From Hymenobacter lapidarius (GTDB lineage: Bacteria > Bacteroidota > Bacteroidia > Cytophagales > Hymenobacteraceae), in NCBI RefSeq assembly GCF_001816145.1, contig NZ_MDZB01000067.1:1-64000 (forward strand): DNA of 64,000 nucleotides. Reading direction: 5' to 3'. Made by a program: the position numbers and the translations under genes. Shown here in pieces: positions 50,239 to 58,724 of this stretch. The notes under the pieces are model-generated. The model did no database searches, was not told the DNA's origin, and saw only the letters and a program-made list of their open reading frames with translations. Each line of letters begins with the position of its first letter. Positions within the stretch are counted from its first letter, which is position 1.

Positions 50239-50823
50239 TTGCACGATTTCAGACAACTGGCCGGAAGCGCACTGGTGGTGGCATTGCTGGCCCTGGCCGG
50301 CTGCGAAAAAAAAACCGCGACCGGCCCCAAGCTGGTCTACAACGGCCCGCTCACGGAAACCACCAACGTGAAGACGCTATTCAGCGACTCGGCCAAGCTG
50401 AAATTCCAGCTGACCGCCCCGTTGCAGCAACAGTTCGAAAACGGGAATGTGATTTACCCCAAGGGCGTGAAGGTGATATTCTATTCGTCGGATGGCAAGC
50501 GGAACGTGGTGAACACCCTCACGGCGAAGTACGGCAAGTCGGACAAGGCCACCAACATCTACACCATGCGCGGCCAGGTGGAGGTGGTGAACGTGCCGCA
50601 GGCCCAGCGCCTGGATACCGAAGAGCTGTTCTTTGACCAGAACAAGCAGCTCATTTACACCGACTCGGCCATGTACGTGAAAGTCACCACGCCCACCGAG
50701 CTGCTGACCGGCTACGGCCTGACGGCCAACCAGGACTTCTCCCGCTACGGCATCATCGACCCCAAGGGCGTATTTGCAGCGCCGGCCATCCAGGCCGCGC
50801 CCGCGCCGCAGCCGGTGAAATAG
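50239..50823 (+). CDS. lptC: LPS export protein LptC
   Basis: The 194-residue product has a lipoprotein-like signal ending LLALAGC (Cys22 from TTG 50239) and an LptC/OstA-like beta-jellyroll: LKFQLTAPLQQQFENGNVIYPKGVKVIFYSSDGKRNVVNTLTAKYG, NIYTMRGQVEVVNVPQAQRLDTEELFFDQNKQLIYTDSAMYVKVTTPTE. LptC bridges the inner-membrane LptBFG exporter to LptA. A TTG start at 50239 fits the signal; the reading frame upstream runs into the previous gene. Order coaX-OMP-lptC is conserved in the phylum. Confidence 0.88.
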   Translation: MHDFRQLAGSALVVALLALAGCEKKTATGPKLVYNGPLTETTNVKTLFSDSAKLKFQLTAPLQQQFENGNVIYPKGVKVIFYSSDGKRNVVNTLTAKYGKSDKATNIYTMRGQVEVVNVPQAQRLDTEELFFDQNKQLIYTDSAMYVKVTTPTELLTGYGLTANQDFSRYGIIDPKGVFAAPAIQAAPAPQPVK

Positions 50824-50884
50824 CGCACCCAGGCCGGCACTTTCTTCGGCGGTAATCCGCTTATTGCCCCAACCCCTCAGCCCC

Positions 50885-51148
50885 ATGACTTTCGACAAAT
50901 CCCTCCTGCGCACCGTGCTTTTCGCCTTGGGCGTGGTCTCGTTTGTTATCGGCGTGTACGAGACCATTCTGTACAACGACATCGCCCGTAACTACTGGAT
51001 TTTCATGATTTCGATGTTCTGCTGGCTGCCGCTGCTGTACTGGCGGCAGCAGGAGCGGCTGGCCGCGAAAGTGGCCGAGGAACAAGCAAAATTGGCGAAG
51101 AAGGCCCAAGCCAGAACGCCGGCCAAATCAACTAAAAAGCGCCGCTAG
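50885..51148 (+). CDS. Small two-TM hypothetical protein
   Basis: The 87-residue protein has two hydrophobic segments (LRTVLFALGVVSFVIGVYETILY and YWIFMISMFCWLPLLYW) and a strongly basic tail (QQERLAAKVAEEQAKLAKKAQ, ending TKKRR). No family recognised with certainty; such proteins follow lptC in related genomes. Start ATG at 50885 is clear. Confidence 0.75.
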   Translation: MTFDKSLLRTVLFALGVVSFVIGVYETILYNDIARNYWIFMISMFCWLPLLYWRQQERLAAKVAEEQAKLAKKAQARTPAKSTKKRR

Positions 51149-51295
51149 ACGCGGCTGAGCGCGCCCCCCGCCCCCCGCCCGTGGCCGCAACCAGGCAGAC
51201 CCCAGCGGTTTTACCAGCCGGCTTCGGTACTTAAAATCAGGTAAAACTTTGATTGCCGGTCAAATTCTGGTTATTTTGCGCCTCTTTTGACCACC

Positions 51296-51380
51296 TACAA
51301 CGGTTGTCGGTTGCCAGTTGTCAGTTTAGGCTGAACCGCTGCCCGGCCCTGACAACGGATACTCAATAACGGATACCCAG
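51296..51380. repeat. Imperfect palindrome built from CGGTTGTC words
   Basis: CTACAACGGTTGTCGGTTGC-CAGTTGTCAG on the left and CTGACAACGGATACTCAATA-ACGGATACC on the right. It ends just before the PpiD-like gene. Confidence 0.75.
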
Positions 51381-51383
51381 TAA

Positions 51384-53510
51384 ATGGCTTTAATTAACAC
51401 GATTCGAGAAAAATCAGGCGTGGCAGTCGGCCTCGTGGCGGTAGGCATGGTGCTCTTTATTGTGGGCGGCGACCTAGTGGGCGGCAACAGCCGCCTCTTT
51501 AACCGCAACCAAACTGTGGTGGGCGAGGTAGCCGGCCAGAAGGTGGAGCTCGACGAATATAACAACTCGCTGGAGCAGGCCAAGCAGGCCTTCATCACGC
51601 AGCAGCAGCGCCAGCCCGACGACCAGGCCCTGGGCTATCTGCGCGACCAGGCCTGGAACCAGACCATCTACCGCCTGGCGTTTCAGCCGGAGTGGGAGAA
51701 GCTGGGCCTGACCGTGTCAGACGACGAATTGGTGGACATGGTGCAGGGCGACAACATCAACCCCGGCATCAAGCAGGCCTTCACCGACCAGCAGACGGGC
51801 CAGTTCGACAAGGCACGGCTGATTGAGTACCTGAAAAACCTCGACAAGCTGCCCCCCGAAAATCAGGCCGCCTGGCAGAACTTTGAAGCCAACCTGCCCG
51901 CCGAGCGCCTCGCCAACAAGTACAACGCCCTGCTGAAAAACTCGGTGTACGTGACCACGGCCGAAGCCAAGCGCTACAACACGATGCAGAATACCAAGGC
52001 CACGGTGAAGTACCTGTTTGTGCCTTACGCCAGCATCTCCGACTCGGCCGTGAAAGTGACCGACGCGCAGCTGCAGGCCTACCTCGACAAGAACCAGAGC
52101 AAGTACCGAGTAGAAGACGGCCGCTCGGTGGAGTACGTAGCCATACCGGTGCTGGCGTCGAAAGAGGACAGCACCAGCGTAAAGACCACCATTGCCGAGC
52201 TGGCCACCCAGTTTGCTTCGGCTCCGGTAGACTCGCTGTTTGTGACTGCTAACTCGGAGCAGCCCTATAACAAGGCCCTCCGCAGCCCCGCCGACCTGCC
52301 CGAAGAGCTGCGCAAGCAGCTGCCCCTGACCCAGGGCCGCATCTACGGTCCTTTCGCCGAAAACGGCACCTACTCGCTTTATAAAGTGAGCGCCGTGGGT
52401 ACCGGCACGCAGTCGGCTGCTCGCGCCAGCCACATCCTCATCAAGGCCGATGGCGCAACGCCCGAAGCCAAAGCCGCCGCGAAAGCCAAGGCGCAGGACA
52501 TCCTGAGCAAAATCAAAGCCGGGGCTGATTTTGGCGCCATGGCCCGTCAGTTCGGTACGGATGGCACCAAGGACCAGGGCGGCGACCTGGGCTGGTTCGG
52601 CCAGGGCCGCATGGTACCCGAGTTCGAAAAAGCCATTTTTGGCGCTGGTGCTACCGGCCTGCTCCCCAACGTAGTAGAAACTTCGTTTGGCTACCACGTC
52701 ATCAAGATAACGGCGGCTCCCACCAAGCAGACCTACCAAGTAGCCGAGGTGAAGAAAACCATTGTGCCCAGCGACGCTACCCGCGAGGTGGCTTATGCCA
52801 AAGCCCAGCAGCTGAAAGGCGAAGCCACCAACCTGGAAAGCTTCCGGGCCCTGTCGACCAAGGACAAGACCCTGGTGCGGCAGGAAGCCAAAAACCTGGA
52901 CCGCGCCGCGCGCAGCGTCAACAACCTGCAGAACGCGCGCGAGCTGGTGCGTTGGGCCTTCGGCTTCAACCAAACCGGCGACGACACCAAAGTTGGCGAC
53001 GTTTCGGAAGTGTACGAGATGGGCGACCAGTACGTAATTGCTGCCCTCACCGACCAGCGTGCCAAAGGCACCGCCAGCGTGGCCAACCTGAAGCCCGAGC
53101 TGTCGGCTATGGTGCGCAACGAGGAGAAGGCCAAACAGATTATGGCCAAGCTGCCGAAAACCGGCACTTTGGAAGAAATGGCCGCCAAGTACGGTTCTAC
53201 CGCTCAGGTAGGTACTTCTACTGACATCGTTCTCGGCCAGGGCAACTTCCCCAGCATCGGCTTCGAGCCGTTGGCCGTGGGCAAAGCCTTCGGTTTGAAG
53301 CCCGGCCAGAAGTCGGCCGCCATCCAGGGCGAGCAAGGCGTGCTGGTGATTGAGCCCGTGAACGTGGCCGCGCCCCAGGCGCCTGCCGCCGACCTGAAAG
53401 CCCTGCAGACGCAGCTCGCGCAGCAGCGTGCCCAGCAGCAGGACGGCAAGATTTACGAGGCCATCAAGGCCCACGCCAACGTGAAAGACAACCGCACGAA
53501 GTTTTTCTAG
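51384..53510 (+). CDS. PpiD/SurA-type peptidylprolyl isomerase
   Basis: The 708-residue protein has one N-terminal transmembrane helix (VAVGLVAVGMVLFIVGGDLVGG), a SurA_N-like chaperone region (VDEYNNSLEQAKQAFITQQQ), and a parvulin PPIase domain at ~345-440 (ASHILIKADGATPEAKAAAKAKAQDIL, FGAMARQFGTDGTKDQGGDLGWFGQGRMVPEFEKAIF, ETSFGYHVIKI). A C-terminal second parvulin-like region (VGDVSEVYEMGDQYVIAALTD) follows. PpiD is the inner-membrane periplasmic chaperone at the Sec exit; in Bacteroidota the family also matures surface proteins. A YfgM-like partner is at 43826. Confidence 0.93.
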   Translation: MALINTIREKSGVAVGLVAVGMVLFIVGGDLVGGNSRLFNRNQTVVGEVAGQKVELDEYNNSLEQAKQAFITQQQRQPDDQALGYLRDQAWNQTIYRLAFQPEWEKLGLTVSDDELVDMVQGDNINPGIKQAFTDQQTGQFDKARLIEYLKNLDKLPPENQAAWQNFEANLPAERLANKYNALLKNSVYVTTAEAKRYNTMQNTKATVKYLFVPYASISDSAVKVTDAQLQAYLDKNQSKYRVEDGRSVEYVAIPVLASKEDSTSVKTTIAELATQFASAPVDSLFVTANSEQPYNKALRSPADLPEELRKQLPLTQGRIYGPFAENGTYSLYKVSAVGTGTQSAARASHILIKADGATPEAKAAAKAKAQDILSKIKAGADFGAMARQFGTDGTKDQGGDLGWFGQGRMVPEFEKAIFGAGATGLLPNVVETSFGYHVIKITAAPTKQTYQVAEVKKTIVPSDATREVAYAKAQQLKGEATNLESFRALSTKDKTLVRQEAKNLDRAARSVNNLQNARELVRWAFGFNQTGDDTKVGDVSEVYEMGDQYVIAALTDQRAKGTASVANLKPELSAMVRNEEKAKQIMAKLPKTGTLEEMAAKYGSTAQVGTSTDIVLGQGNFPSIGFEPLAVGKAFGLKPGQKSAAIQGEQGVLVIEPVNVAAPQAPAADLKALQTQLAQQRAQQQDGKIYEAIKAHANVKDNRTKFF

Positions 53511-53530
53511 GAAGTCAATCCCTTCGTTTG

Positions 53531-53562
53531 AAAAGGGCCGTACCTTCGGGGGCGGCCCTTTT
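53531..53562 (+). terminator. Rho-independent terminator after PpiD-like gene
   Basis: AAAAGGGCCG / CGGCCCTTTT with a 12-base loop containing TACCTTCG. Confidence 0.75.
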
Positions 53563-53703
53563 CCGTTCTCAGCGACTTTGCAAATGCCGCGCAAACAAGT
53601 GCACTACGCAGGCCGGTTGTACGTTGAACGAACGGCCGCAACGCCAGCGTTCAAGCCCTAGCCTCACGGCTCTTTGTTGAATACTGACTACTCAATACCC
53701 GCT

Positions 53704-55530
53704 ATGCGTTCGCATTCCCTAGCAGTGGCGTTCTCTTTGTTGCTGGCCATGCCAGTGCACGCCCAGGCGCCCCCCAAGGGCTGGGCACCCGTGAGCGGTA
53801 CCGCCCTGGCCAACGACTACGCCCGCCGCGGCGAGCACGAGAAAGTGGTGTTTCTGTTTGAGCGGCTATCAGTTGAGGAGCAGACCAGCCTGGCGGTATT
53901 TCCCGTCTACCTCGCGTCGCTGCAGGCCTTGAAGCGCCACAAGGAAGCCGAAAAGCTAGCCAGGAAAGCCGTGAAGCTGCGGCCGGAAGATGCGGGCATG
54001 GGCGTGGCGCTGGGGGGAGTGTACGCCGCCGCCGGCGATGCCCCCGCCGCCGAAAAGCAATGGCAAAAAGTGCTGGCCCAGCTCACGCCCCCGCAGGTGC
54101 TGCCGGTAGCCGTCGAATTTGGCCGCCGCGAGCTGCCCCAGTGGGCCGAGCGCACCTATCTGCGCGGTCGCGTCCTGGCCAAAAACGACTCCGAGTACGC
54201 TCCGCAGCTGATTCAGCTCTACACCCAGAGCCAGAACCAGCCCCAGGTATTGGCCGAAACCCTGCGCCTAGTGGCGCAGGATGAAAAGCAGCTGCCCTTT
54301 GTGCGCAACATGCTGCAGAACGCTCTGCGCGAGGAAAAGGACTTTGATGCGCTGGAAAAGCTGCTGCTGGCCGCCGTGCAGCAGCACCCCGAGCAGGCGT
54401 CCTACAGCGAGCTGCTGCTGTGGCTGCAGGTGCAGCGCAAGGATTTTGGCGGGGCCCTGGTGCAGGCGCGGGCCCTAGACCGCCGCAGTCGCGGCGAAGG
54501 CATACGCGTGATGGAGCTGGCCAGCATTGCCCAGCAAAACAAGGACTACGAAAGCGCCATTGAGGGCTATGCTTACGTGGCCAAAGAATACCGCGGCGGC
54601 CCCTACGGCAACGCCGCCCGGCAGCGCCTCCTGCAAGTGCGCGAGGCCCAGGTGCGCGAAACCTATCCCGTGGATGCCGCCAAGGTGCGCGCCCTAGTGG
54701 CCGACTATGAGCAACTCCTGGCCGAATTGGGTCGCACGCCCGAAACGGCCCCTGTGCTCCGCAACCTGGCCAACCTGCACGCTTTCCAGCTGAATGACCG
54801 CGCCAAGGCCATGGCCCTGTTGCAAGAGGTTATTGACATGCCCCGCGTGAGTAGCGACGTGGTGGACGAGGCCAAGGTGACCCAGGGCGACCTGTACCTG
54901 CTGAAGGCCGAGCCCTGGGAGGCCACCTTGTTGTATTCGCAGGTAGAAAAGTCCCACAAAGACTCGCCGCTGGGCTACGAAGCCAAGCTGCGCAATGCCC
55001 GCCTGAGCTACTACGCCGGCGATTTTAAGCTGGCCCAAAGTCACCTCGATATTCTGAAGGAGGCCACCACCCGCGAAATTGCCAACGACGCCATGCAGCT
55101 TTCGCTGCTCATTCAGGACAACACCGTGGAAGACACGCTGGGCCTGGGCCTGCGCGCCTACGCCGCCGTGGAGCAGCTGGTGTTCCAGAATAAGATTAAA
55201 GAGGCCATCATGGGCCTGGATGCGCTGCTGGACAAGTTCCCCGGCCATTCGCTCTCCGACGATACCTACTACCTCAAAGCCCAGATGCAGCGGCGCACCG
55301 GCGACTTCCCCGGCGCCATTGCTACGCTGGAGCGCATCACCGGCAACCCCAAATACGACGTGCTGAGCGACGACGCGCTGTTTCTGCTCGCCCGCATTCA
55401 GGAAGAGGACGTGAAGGACAAAACCAAGGCCCAGGAGCTCTACAACCAGGTAATTACCAAATACCCCGGCAGCATTTACGTGGCCGAAGCCCGCAAGCGC
55501 TTCCGCAAGCTGCGCGGCGACGGGGTGTAG
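53704..55530 (+). CDS. Tetratricopeptide-repeat secreted protein
   Basis: The 608-residue protein has a signal peptide (RSHSLAVAFSLLLAMPVHAQA) and then ~16 TPR-like helical pairs throughout, e.g. YLASLQALKRHKEAEKLARKAVKLRPEDAGM, NIAQQNKDYESAIEGYAYVAKEYRGGPYG and YNQVITKYPGSIYVAEARKRFRKLRG at the end. TPR arrays scaffold protein complexes; partner unknown. Many Bacteroidota have one such protein near PpiD/SurA genes. Frame intact; ATG at 53704. Confidence 0.87.
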   Translation: MRSHSLAVAFSLLLAMPVHAQAPPKGWAPVSGTALANDYARRGEHEKVVFLFERLSVEEQTSLAVFPVYLASLQALKRHKEAEKLARKAVKLRPEDAGMGVALGGVYAAAGDAPAAEKQWQKVLAQLTPPQVLPVAVEFGRRELPQWAERTYLRGRVLAKNDSEYAPQLIQLYTQSQNQPQVLAETLRLVAQDEKQLPFVRNMLQNALREEKDFDALEKLLLAAVQQHPEQASYSELLLWLQVQRKDFGGALVQARALDRRSRGEGIRVMELASIAQQNKDYESAIEGYAYVAKEYRGGPYGNAARQRLLQVREAQVRETYPVDAAKVRALVADYEQLLAELGRTPETAPVLRNLANLHAFQLNDRAKAMALLQEVIDMPRVSSDVVDEAKVTQGDLYLLKAEPWEATLLYSQVEKSHKDSPLGYEAKLRNARLSYYAGDFKLAQSHLDILKEATTREIANDAMQLSLLIQDNTVEDTLGLGLRAYAAVEQLVFQNKIKEAIMGLDALLDKFPGHSLSDDTYYLKAQMQRRTGDFPGAIATLERITGNPKYDVLSDDALFLLARIQEEDVKDKTKAQELYNQVITKYPGSIYVAEARKRFRKLRGDGV

Positions 55531-55550
55531 GAACGCACCAAGGCGCGTTC

Positions 55551-55664
55551 CTACCCGAAAAACACGAACATCAGGGCCAGCGCCAGGATAAATACTCCGT
55601 ACATCAAGCCATCGGAGAGGATGTACTGGCGGTATTTGCGGTAAAATTCCTGGAGCTTGTGCAT
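55551..55664 (-). CDS. Very small membrane protein (37 residues)
   Basis: The product is MHKLQEFYRKYRQYILSDGL then MYGVFILALALMFVFFG: a basic start and one hydrophobic segment to the C-terminus. Support beyond the open frame is a -7 box TATCTTTG on the minus strand at 55692-55699, ~27 bases before its ATG. No family recognised. It is divergent from recJ. Tiny one-TM proteins of this kind are often missed. Confidence 0.55.
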   Translation of the reverse strand: MHKLQEFYRKYRQYILSDGLMYGVFILALALMFVFFG

Positions 55665-55691
55665 AGAAAACGGCAGCGGGAGAGCCGGGTC

Positions 55692-55699
55692 CAAAGATA
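55692..55699 (-). promoter_or_regulatory. TAnnTTTG -7 element for the 37-residue protein gene
   Basis: Minus-strand TATCTTTG, exact consensus. Confidence 0.5.
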
Positions 55700-55730
55700 A
55701 GCCGGCTGGCGTGGGGGAGGGGTTTGGTCG

Positions 55731-55738
55731 TACTTTTG
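55731..55738 (+). promoter_or_regulatory. TAnnTTTG -7 element for recJ
   Basis: TACTTTTG, exact consensus, 23 bases before the recJ ATG. Confidence 0.55.
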
Positions 55739-55761
55739 GGGCCATTTCTACGACGTATCAA

Positions 55762-57501
55762 ATGCCCATATCCGCTAGTAAGCGCTGGAATTTTATCCCC
55801 GACTCAGACCCTCAACCGGTTCACCGCCTCACCCAGGCCTTATTCATTGCCCCCGAGATAGCCGCCCTGCTGGTGCAGCGCGGCATTGACACGCCCGAAG
55901 CCGCCGCCGCCTTCTTCAATCCCGACCTGCGCCAGCTGCCCAACCCGCTGCTGATGCGTGGCATGGAGCAAGCCGTGGCCCGCCTCAGCCACGCCCTCAG
56001 CGCGGGCGAAAAGGTGATGGTACTGGGCGACTACGACGTGGACGGCATCACCTCCGTGGCCACGGTGATGAGCTACCTCACGCCGCTCTTCGGCGTGGAG
56101 CGGCTGCGCGACTACATCCCCGACCGCTACACCGAGGGCTACGGCATTTCCCAGAAAGCCATTGATTTTGCGGCCACTAACGGCTTCACCCTCATTGTGG
56201 CGCTCGACTGTGGCATCAAGGCCGTGGAGCAGGTGGCCTACGCCACCAGCCAAGGCGTCGATTTCATCATCTGCGACCACCACCTGCCCGGTGAGGAGCT
56301 GCCCGCTGCGGTGGCCGTGCTCGACCCCAAGCGGGCCGACTGCGAGTACCCCTACAAAGAGCTGTCGGGCTGCGGCGTGGGCTTCAAGCTGATGCAGGCC
56401 CTGGGCGAGCACCTGGGTCTGCCCGAGGCCCCGCTGCACGACCTGCTGGACCTGGCCACGGTCAGCATTGCGGCCGACATTGTACCCATCACCGGCGAAA
56501 ACCGCATTCTGGCGGCCCACGGCCTGAAGCGCTTCAACGAAGACGCGGAGCTGCTGCGCCCCGGCCTGGCCGCGCTGCGCGAGCTGGCCACCCTGCGCGA
56601 GGGCCCCTTGGGCATCAGCAGCCTCATATTCGGCTTTGCGCCGCGCATCAACGCCGCCGGCCGCATGGGCGACGCCCGCCGGGCCGTGGCCATGCTGCTG
56701 GCTCCCGACCAGCAGGAAGCGCGCTACACCGCCGAAGTGGTGGACCAGATGAACCAGCAGCGCCGCGGCTCCGACCAGCACACCACCCAGGAAGCCCTGG
56801 ATATGATTGCCGGCAGCACCACGCTGCAAAACGCCCGCGCCACCGTGCTCTACAAGGCCGACTGGCACCAAGGCGTGCTGGGCATTGTGGCCTCGCGCTG
56901 CCTCGACCAGTACTACCGCCCCACCGTCATCCTCACCCAGCGCGATGGCAAGGCCACGGGCTCGGCCCGCTCGGTGGCCGGGTTCGATGTGCACGAAGCC
57001 CTGGAGTCCTGCTCCTCCCTGCTCGACCAGTTTGGTGGGCACCGCGCGGCGGCCGGCCTCACCCTGAAGGTAGAAAACGTACCCGCTTTCCAGCGCTGTT
57101 TTGAGGAGATAGTGGCCAAAACACTTACCACCGAGCACCTGGTGCGCCCGGTGGAAATAGCGGCGGTACTGCCCTTGAGCCGGATAAACGAGGAGTTTTT
57201 TACTGAGCTGCGCCGCATGGAGCCTTTCGGCCCCGGCAACCCCAACCCGGTATTCGCCTCAAAACGTCTGCTGGCCGTGCCCAACAGCGCCCGCGTGGTG
57301 GGCCAGGGCCACCTCAAGCTCCGCTTGGCCTCGGCCGATGCCCAGGGCCCGGCCGTGGATGCCATCGGCTTCGGCCTGGCCGACTACCTGCCCGAAATCG
57401 AGCAGGGCCAGCCCTTCAGCGCCTGCTACACGGTGGAGCTGAACGAGTACCGCGGCCAGCGTAGCGTGCAGCTGCGCCTGCTGGACGTGCGCTGGGAGTA
57501 G
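55762..57501 (+). CDS. recJ: Single-stranded-DNA-specific exonuclease RecJ
   Basis: The 579-residue DHH-family nuclease digests single-stranded DNA 5'-3' in mismatch and recombination repair. Core motifs: VMVLGDYDVDGITSVATVMSYL, LIVALDCGIKAVEQV, DFIICDHHLPGEELP (DHH), AVLDPKRADCEYPYKELSGCGVGFKL, LGISSLIFGFAPRINAAGRMGD, and the DHHA1 region FGGHRAAAGLTLK. Length is typical. The ATG at 55762 is supported by the promoter box at 55731. Confidence 0.95.
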   Translation: MPISASKRWNFIPDSDPQPVHRLTQALFIAPEIAALLVQRGIDTPEAAAAFFNPDLRQLPNPLLMRGMEQAVARLSHALSAGEKVMVLGDYDVDGITSVATVMSYLTPLFGVERLRDYIPDRYTEGYGISQKAIDFAATNGFTLIVALDCGIKAVEQVAYATSQGVDFIICDHHLPGEELPAAVAVLDPKRADCEYPYKELSGCGVGFKLMQALGEHLGLPEAPLHDLLDLATVSIAADIVPITGENRILAAHGLKRFNEDAELLRPGLAALRELATLREGPLGISSLIFGFAPRINAAGRMGDARRAVAMLLAPDQQEARYTAEVVDQMNQQRRGSDQHTTQEALDMIAGSTTLQNARATVLYKADWHQGVLGIVASRCLDQYYRPTVILTQRDGKATGSARSVAGFDVHEALESCSSLLDQFGGHRAAAGLTLKVENVPAFQRCFEEIVAKTLTTEHLVRPVEIAAVLPLSRINEEFFTELRRMEPFGPGNPNPVFASKRLLAVPNSARVVGQGHLKLRLASADAQGPAVDAIGFGLADYLPEIEQGQPFSACYTVELNEYRGQRSVQLRLLDVRWE

Positions 57502-57540
57502 GTACGGGTGCCATAAAAAGCCGGGCCATTTCTGGTCGGG

Positions 57541-58125
57541 CTACTTGGTGGCGGGAAGGGGGTTAAAGAAGTAGCTGGTCTTGCGGCCCTTGCCGCTGTT
57601 GAAGGCGCGGTTGCTGGTGCGCTTCAGGTAATTGCCGCGCACAAACACCCACGTGGCGGCAGGGGCATTATACGGTTCCTGGTGTTGCTTGAGGGCGAGC
57701 CGGATAAGCTGGTGGTTTTCGTAGCGCTCGGTCAGGAATTTGCGGCCTTTGGGGTCGTAGTACACCACCTTTCTCAGCTCTATTCCGAATCGCTGCTTCA
57801 CTACTTCCCGCTTGACGAGTTGCTTCAATTGCGTATCGCTGAAGCTCTTTATCCGGCGGTGAATGCTACCGAAACTGCTCTGTGCTTCACTAAAGGAGGT
57901 CATCAGGGTTTCCGCATTGGCGTAGGCCGTATTGACCAGTCGGGTGAGCGAGTCGTGCGCTACGGCGTAGCGGGCTGATTCTGAAGGGGTGCCCGGCAGG
58001 CTGTAAACGCCCAGGGAAGTGGTTGGCCGGTCGGCGGTTGTGGTAGTATTTTGGGCTTGGGCGAAGCAGGTGGTGCCTACGCTAACCAGGCACAGCAACT
58101 GGCTGGCGAAACGATTTTTATTCAT
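57541..58125 (-). CDS. Secreted hypothetical protein
   Basis: The 194-residue protein has a signal peptide (NKNRFASQLLCLVSVGTTCFAQA) and a mature part rich in Arg, Lys and Ser: VAHDSLTRLVNTAYANAETLMTSFSEAQSSFGSIHRRIKSFSDTQLKQLVKREVVKQRFGIELRKVVYYDPKGRKFLTERYENHQLIRL. I recognise no domain. A start at ATG 58125 gives the clean signal; longer forms are less likely. It is followed across the strand by a possible hairpin near 57516. Confidence 0.65.
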   Translation of the reverse strand: MNKNRFASQLLCLVSVGTTCFAQAQNTTTTADRPTTSLGVYSLPGTPSESARYAVAHDSLTRLVNTAYANAETLMTSFSEAQSSFGSIHRRIKSFSDTQLKQLVKREVVKQRFGIELRKVVYYDPKGRKFLTERYENHQLIRLALKQHQEPYNAPAATWVFVRGNYLKRTSNRAFNSGKGRKTSYFFNPLPATK

Positions 58126-58170
58126 GAAAATGAAAAGGTGGTAGAAAAGTGTCCGCAAGATATAGTCGCG

Positions 58171-58533
58171 TCAGCGTTGGCGGCTCGCCCGCCACACCCA
58201 CCACATGAGTGGCAGCTGCAGGGGCAGCCGGCCCCAGGCCATCCAGCCCGGAATGCCCAGCTTTTCGTGAACTAGGGCCATGTAGACATTGGCCGGAAAC
58301 ACAGCCACCAGCAGCGCCAGCAGGCCCCAGCCCGCCCAGCGCCGGGTGCGGGCGGGCAACAGCCCCAGCCCGCCCAGGATTTCAAATACTCCGCTCACGT
58401 ACACCAGGGCCAGCGGCTGCGGCAGCTGCGGCGGCATAATGGCTAGGTAAGTAGCCGGATGCAGGAAATGCCAGATGCCGGCCAGCGTAAAAACGGCGGC
58501 CAGCACAAGGCGGCTGAGGAGCGGCAACGACAT
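58171..58533 (-). CDS. DoxX family membrane protein
   Basis: The 120-residue protein has four hydrophobic segments: SRLVLAAVFTLAGIWHFLHP, LALVYVSGVFEILGGLGLLP, WAGWGLLALLVAVFPANVYMAL and LQLPLMWWVWRASRQ. The order and length fit DoxX/DoxD-like proteins, which may handle quinones or redox balance in the inner membrane; exact role unknown. It runs divergently from the acyl-CoA dehydrogenase gene. Confidence 0.87.
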   Translation of the reverse strand: MSLPLLSRLVLAAVFTLAGIWHFLHPATYLAIMPPQLPQPLALVYVSGVFEILGGLGLLPARTRRWAGWGLLALLVAVFPANVYMALVHEKLGIPGWMAWGRLPLQLPLMWWVWRASRQR

Positions 58534-58687
58534 AAGGAAGCGACGAATAGAGGGCGGGGTGTAAAGCTAGCAGCGCGGAGGGCCGGCAAAAAATAGCCGC
58601 CGCCGGGAAAGAATTCTGCCCGTTGGGTTGTTGTGCACCGTATTGGAACTCGAATGAGCACACCTTGCCCACCGCCCGCGGCGGGCG

Positions 58688-58695
58688 TACTTTTG
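58688..58695 (+). promoter_or_regulatory. TAnnTTTG promoter before acyl-CoA dehydrogenase
   Basis: TACTTTTG (-7) with TTG at 58665-58667 (-33) 20 bases upstream, the spacing expected for Bacteroidota. Leader to the ATG at 58725 is ~30 bases. Confidence 0.6.
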
Positions 58696-58724
58696 TTTTA
58701 TCAATCCATTTTCCCACCCCGTCC

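Noticed and set aside
53540..53547. TACCTTCG as a promoter for the TPR gene
   Set aside because: It lies in the loop of a terminator and is a one-base miss to the consensus; too ambiguous to list as a promoter.
57516..57543. Terminator after recJ
   Set aside because: The stem GCCGGGCC/GGTCGGGC has several mismatches and no T run.
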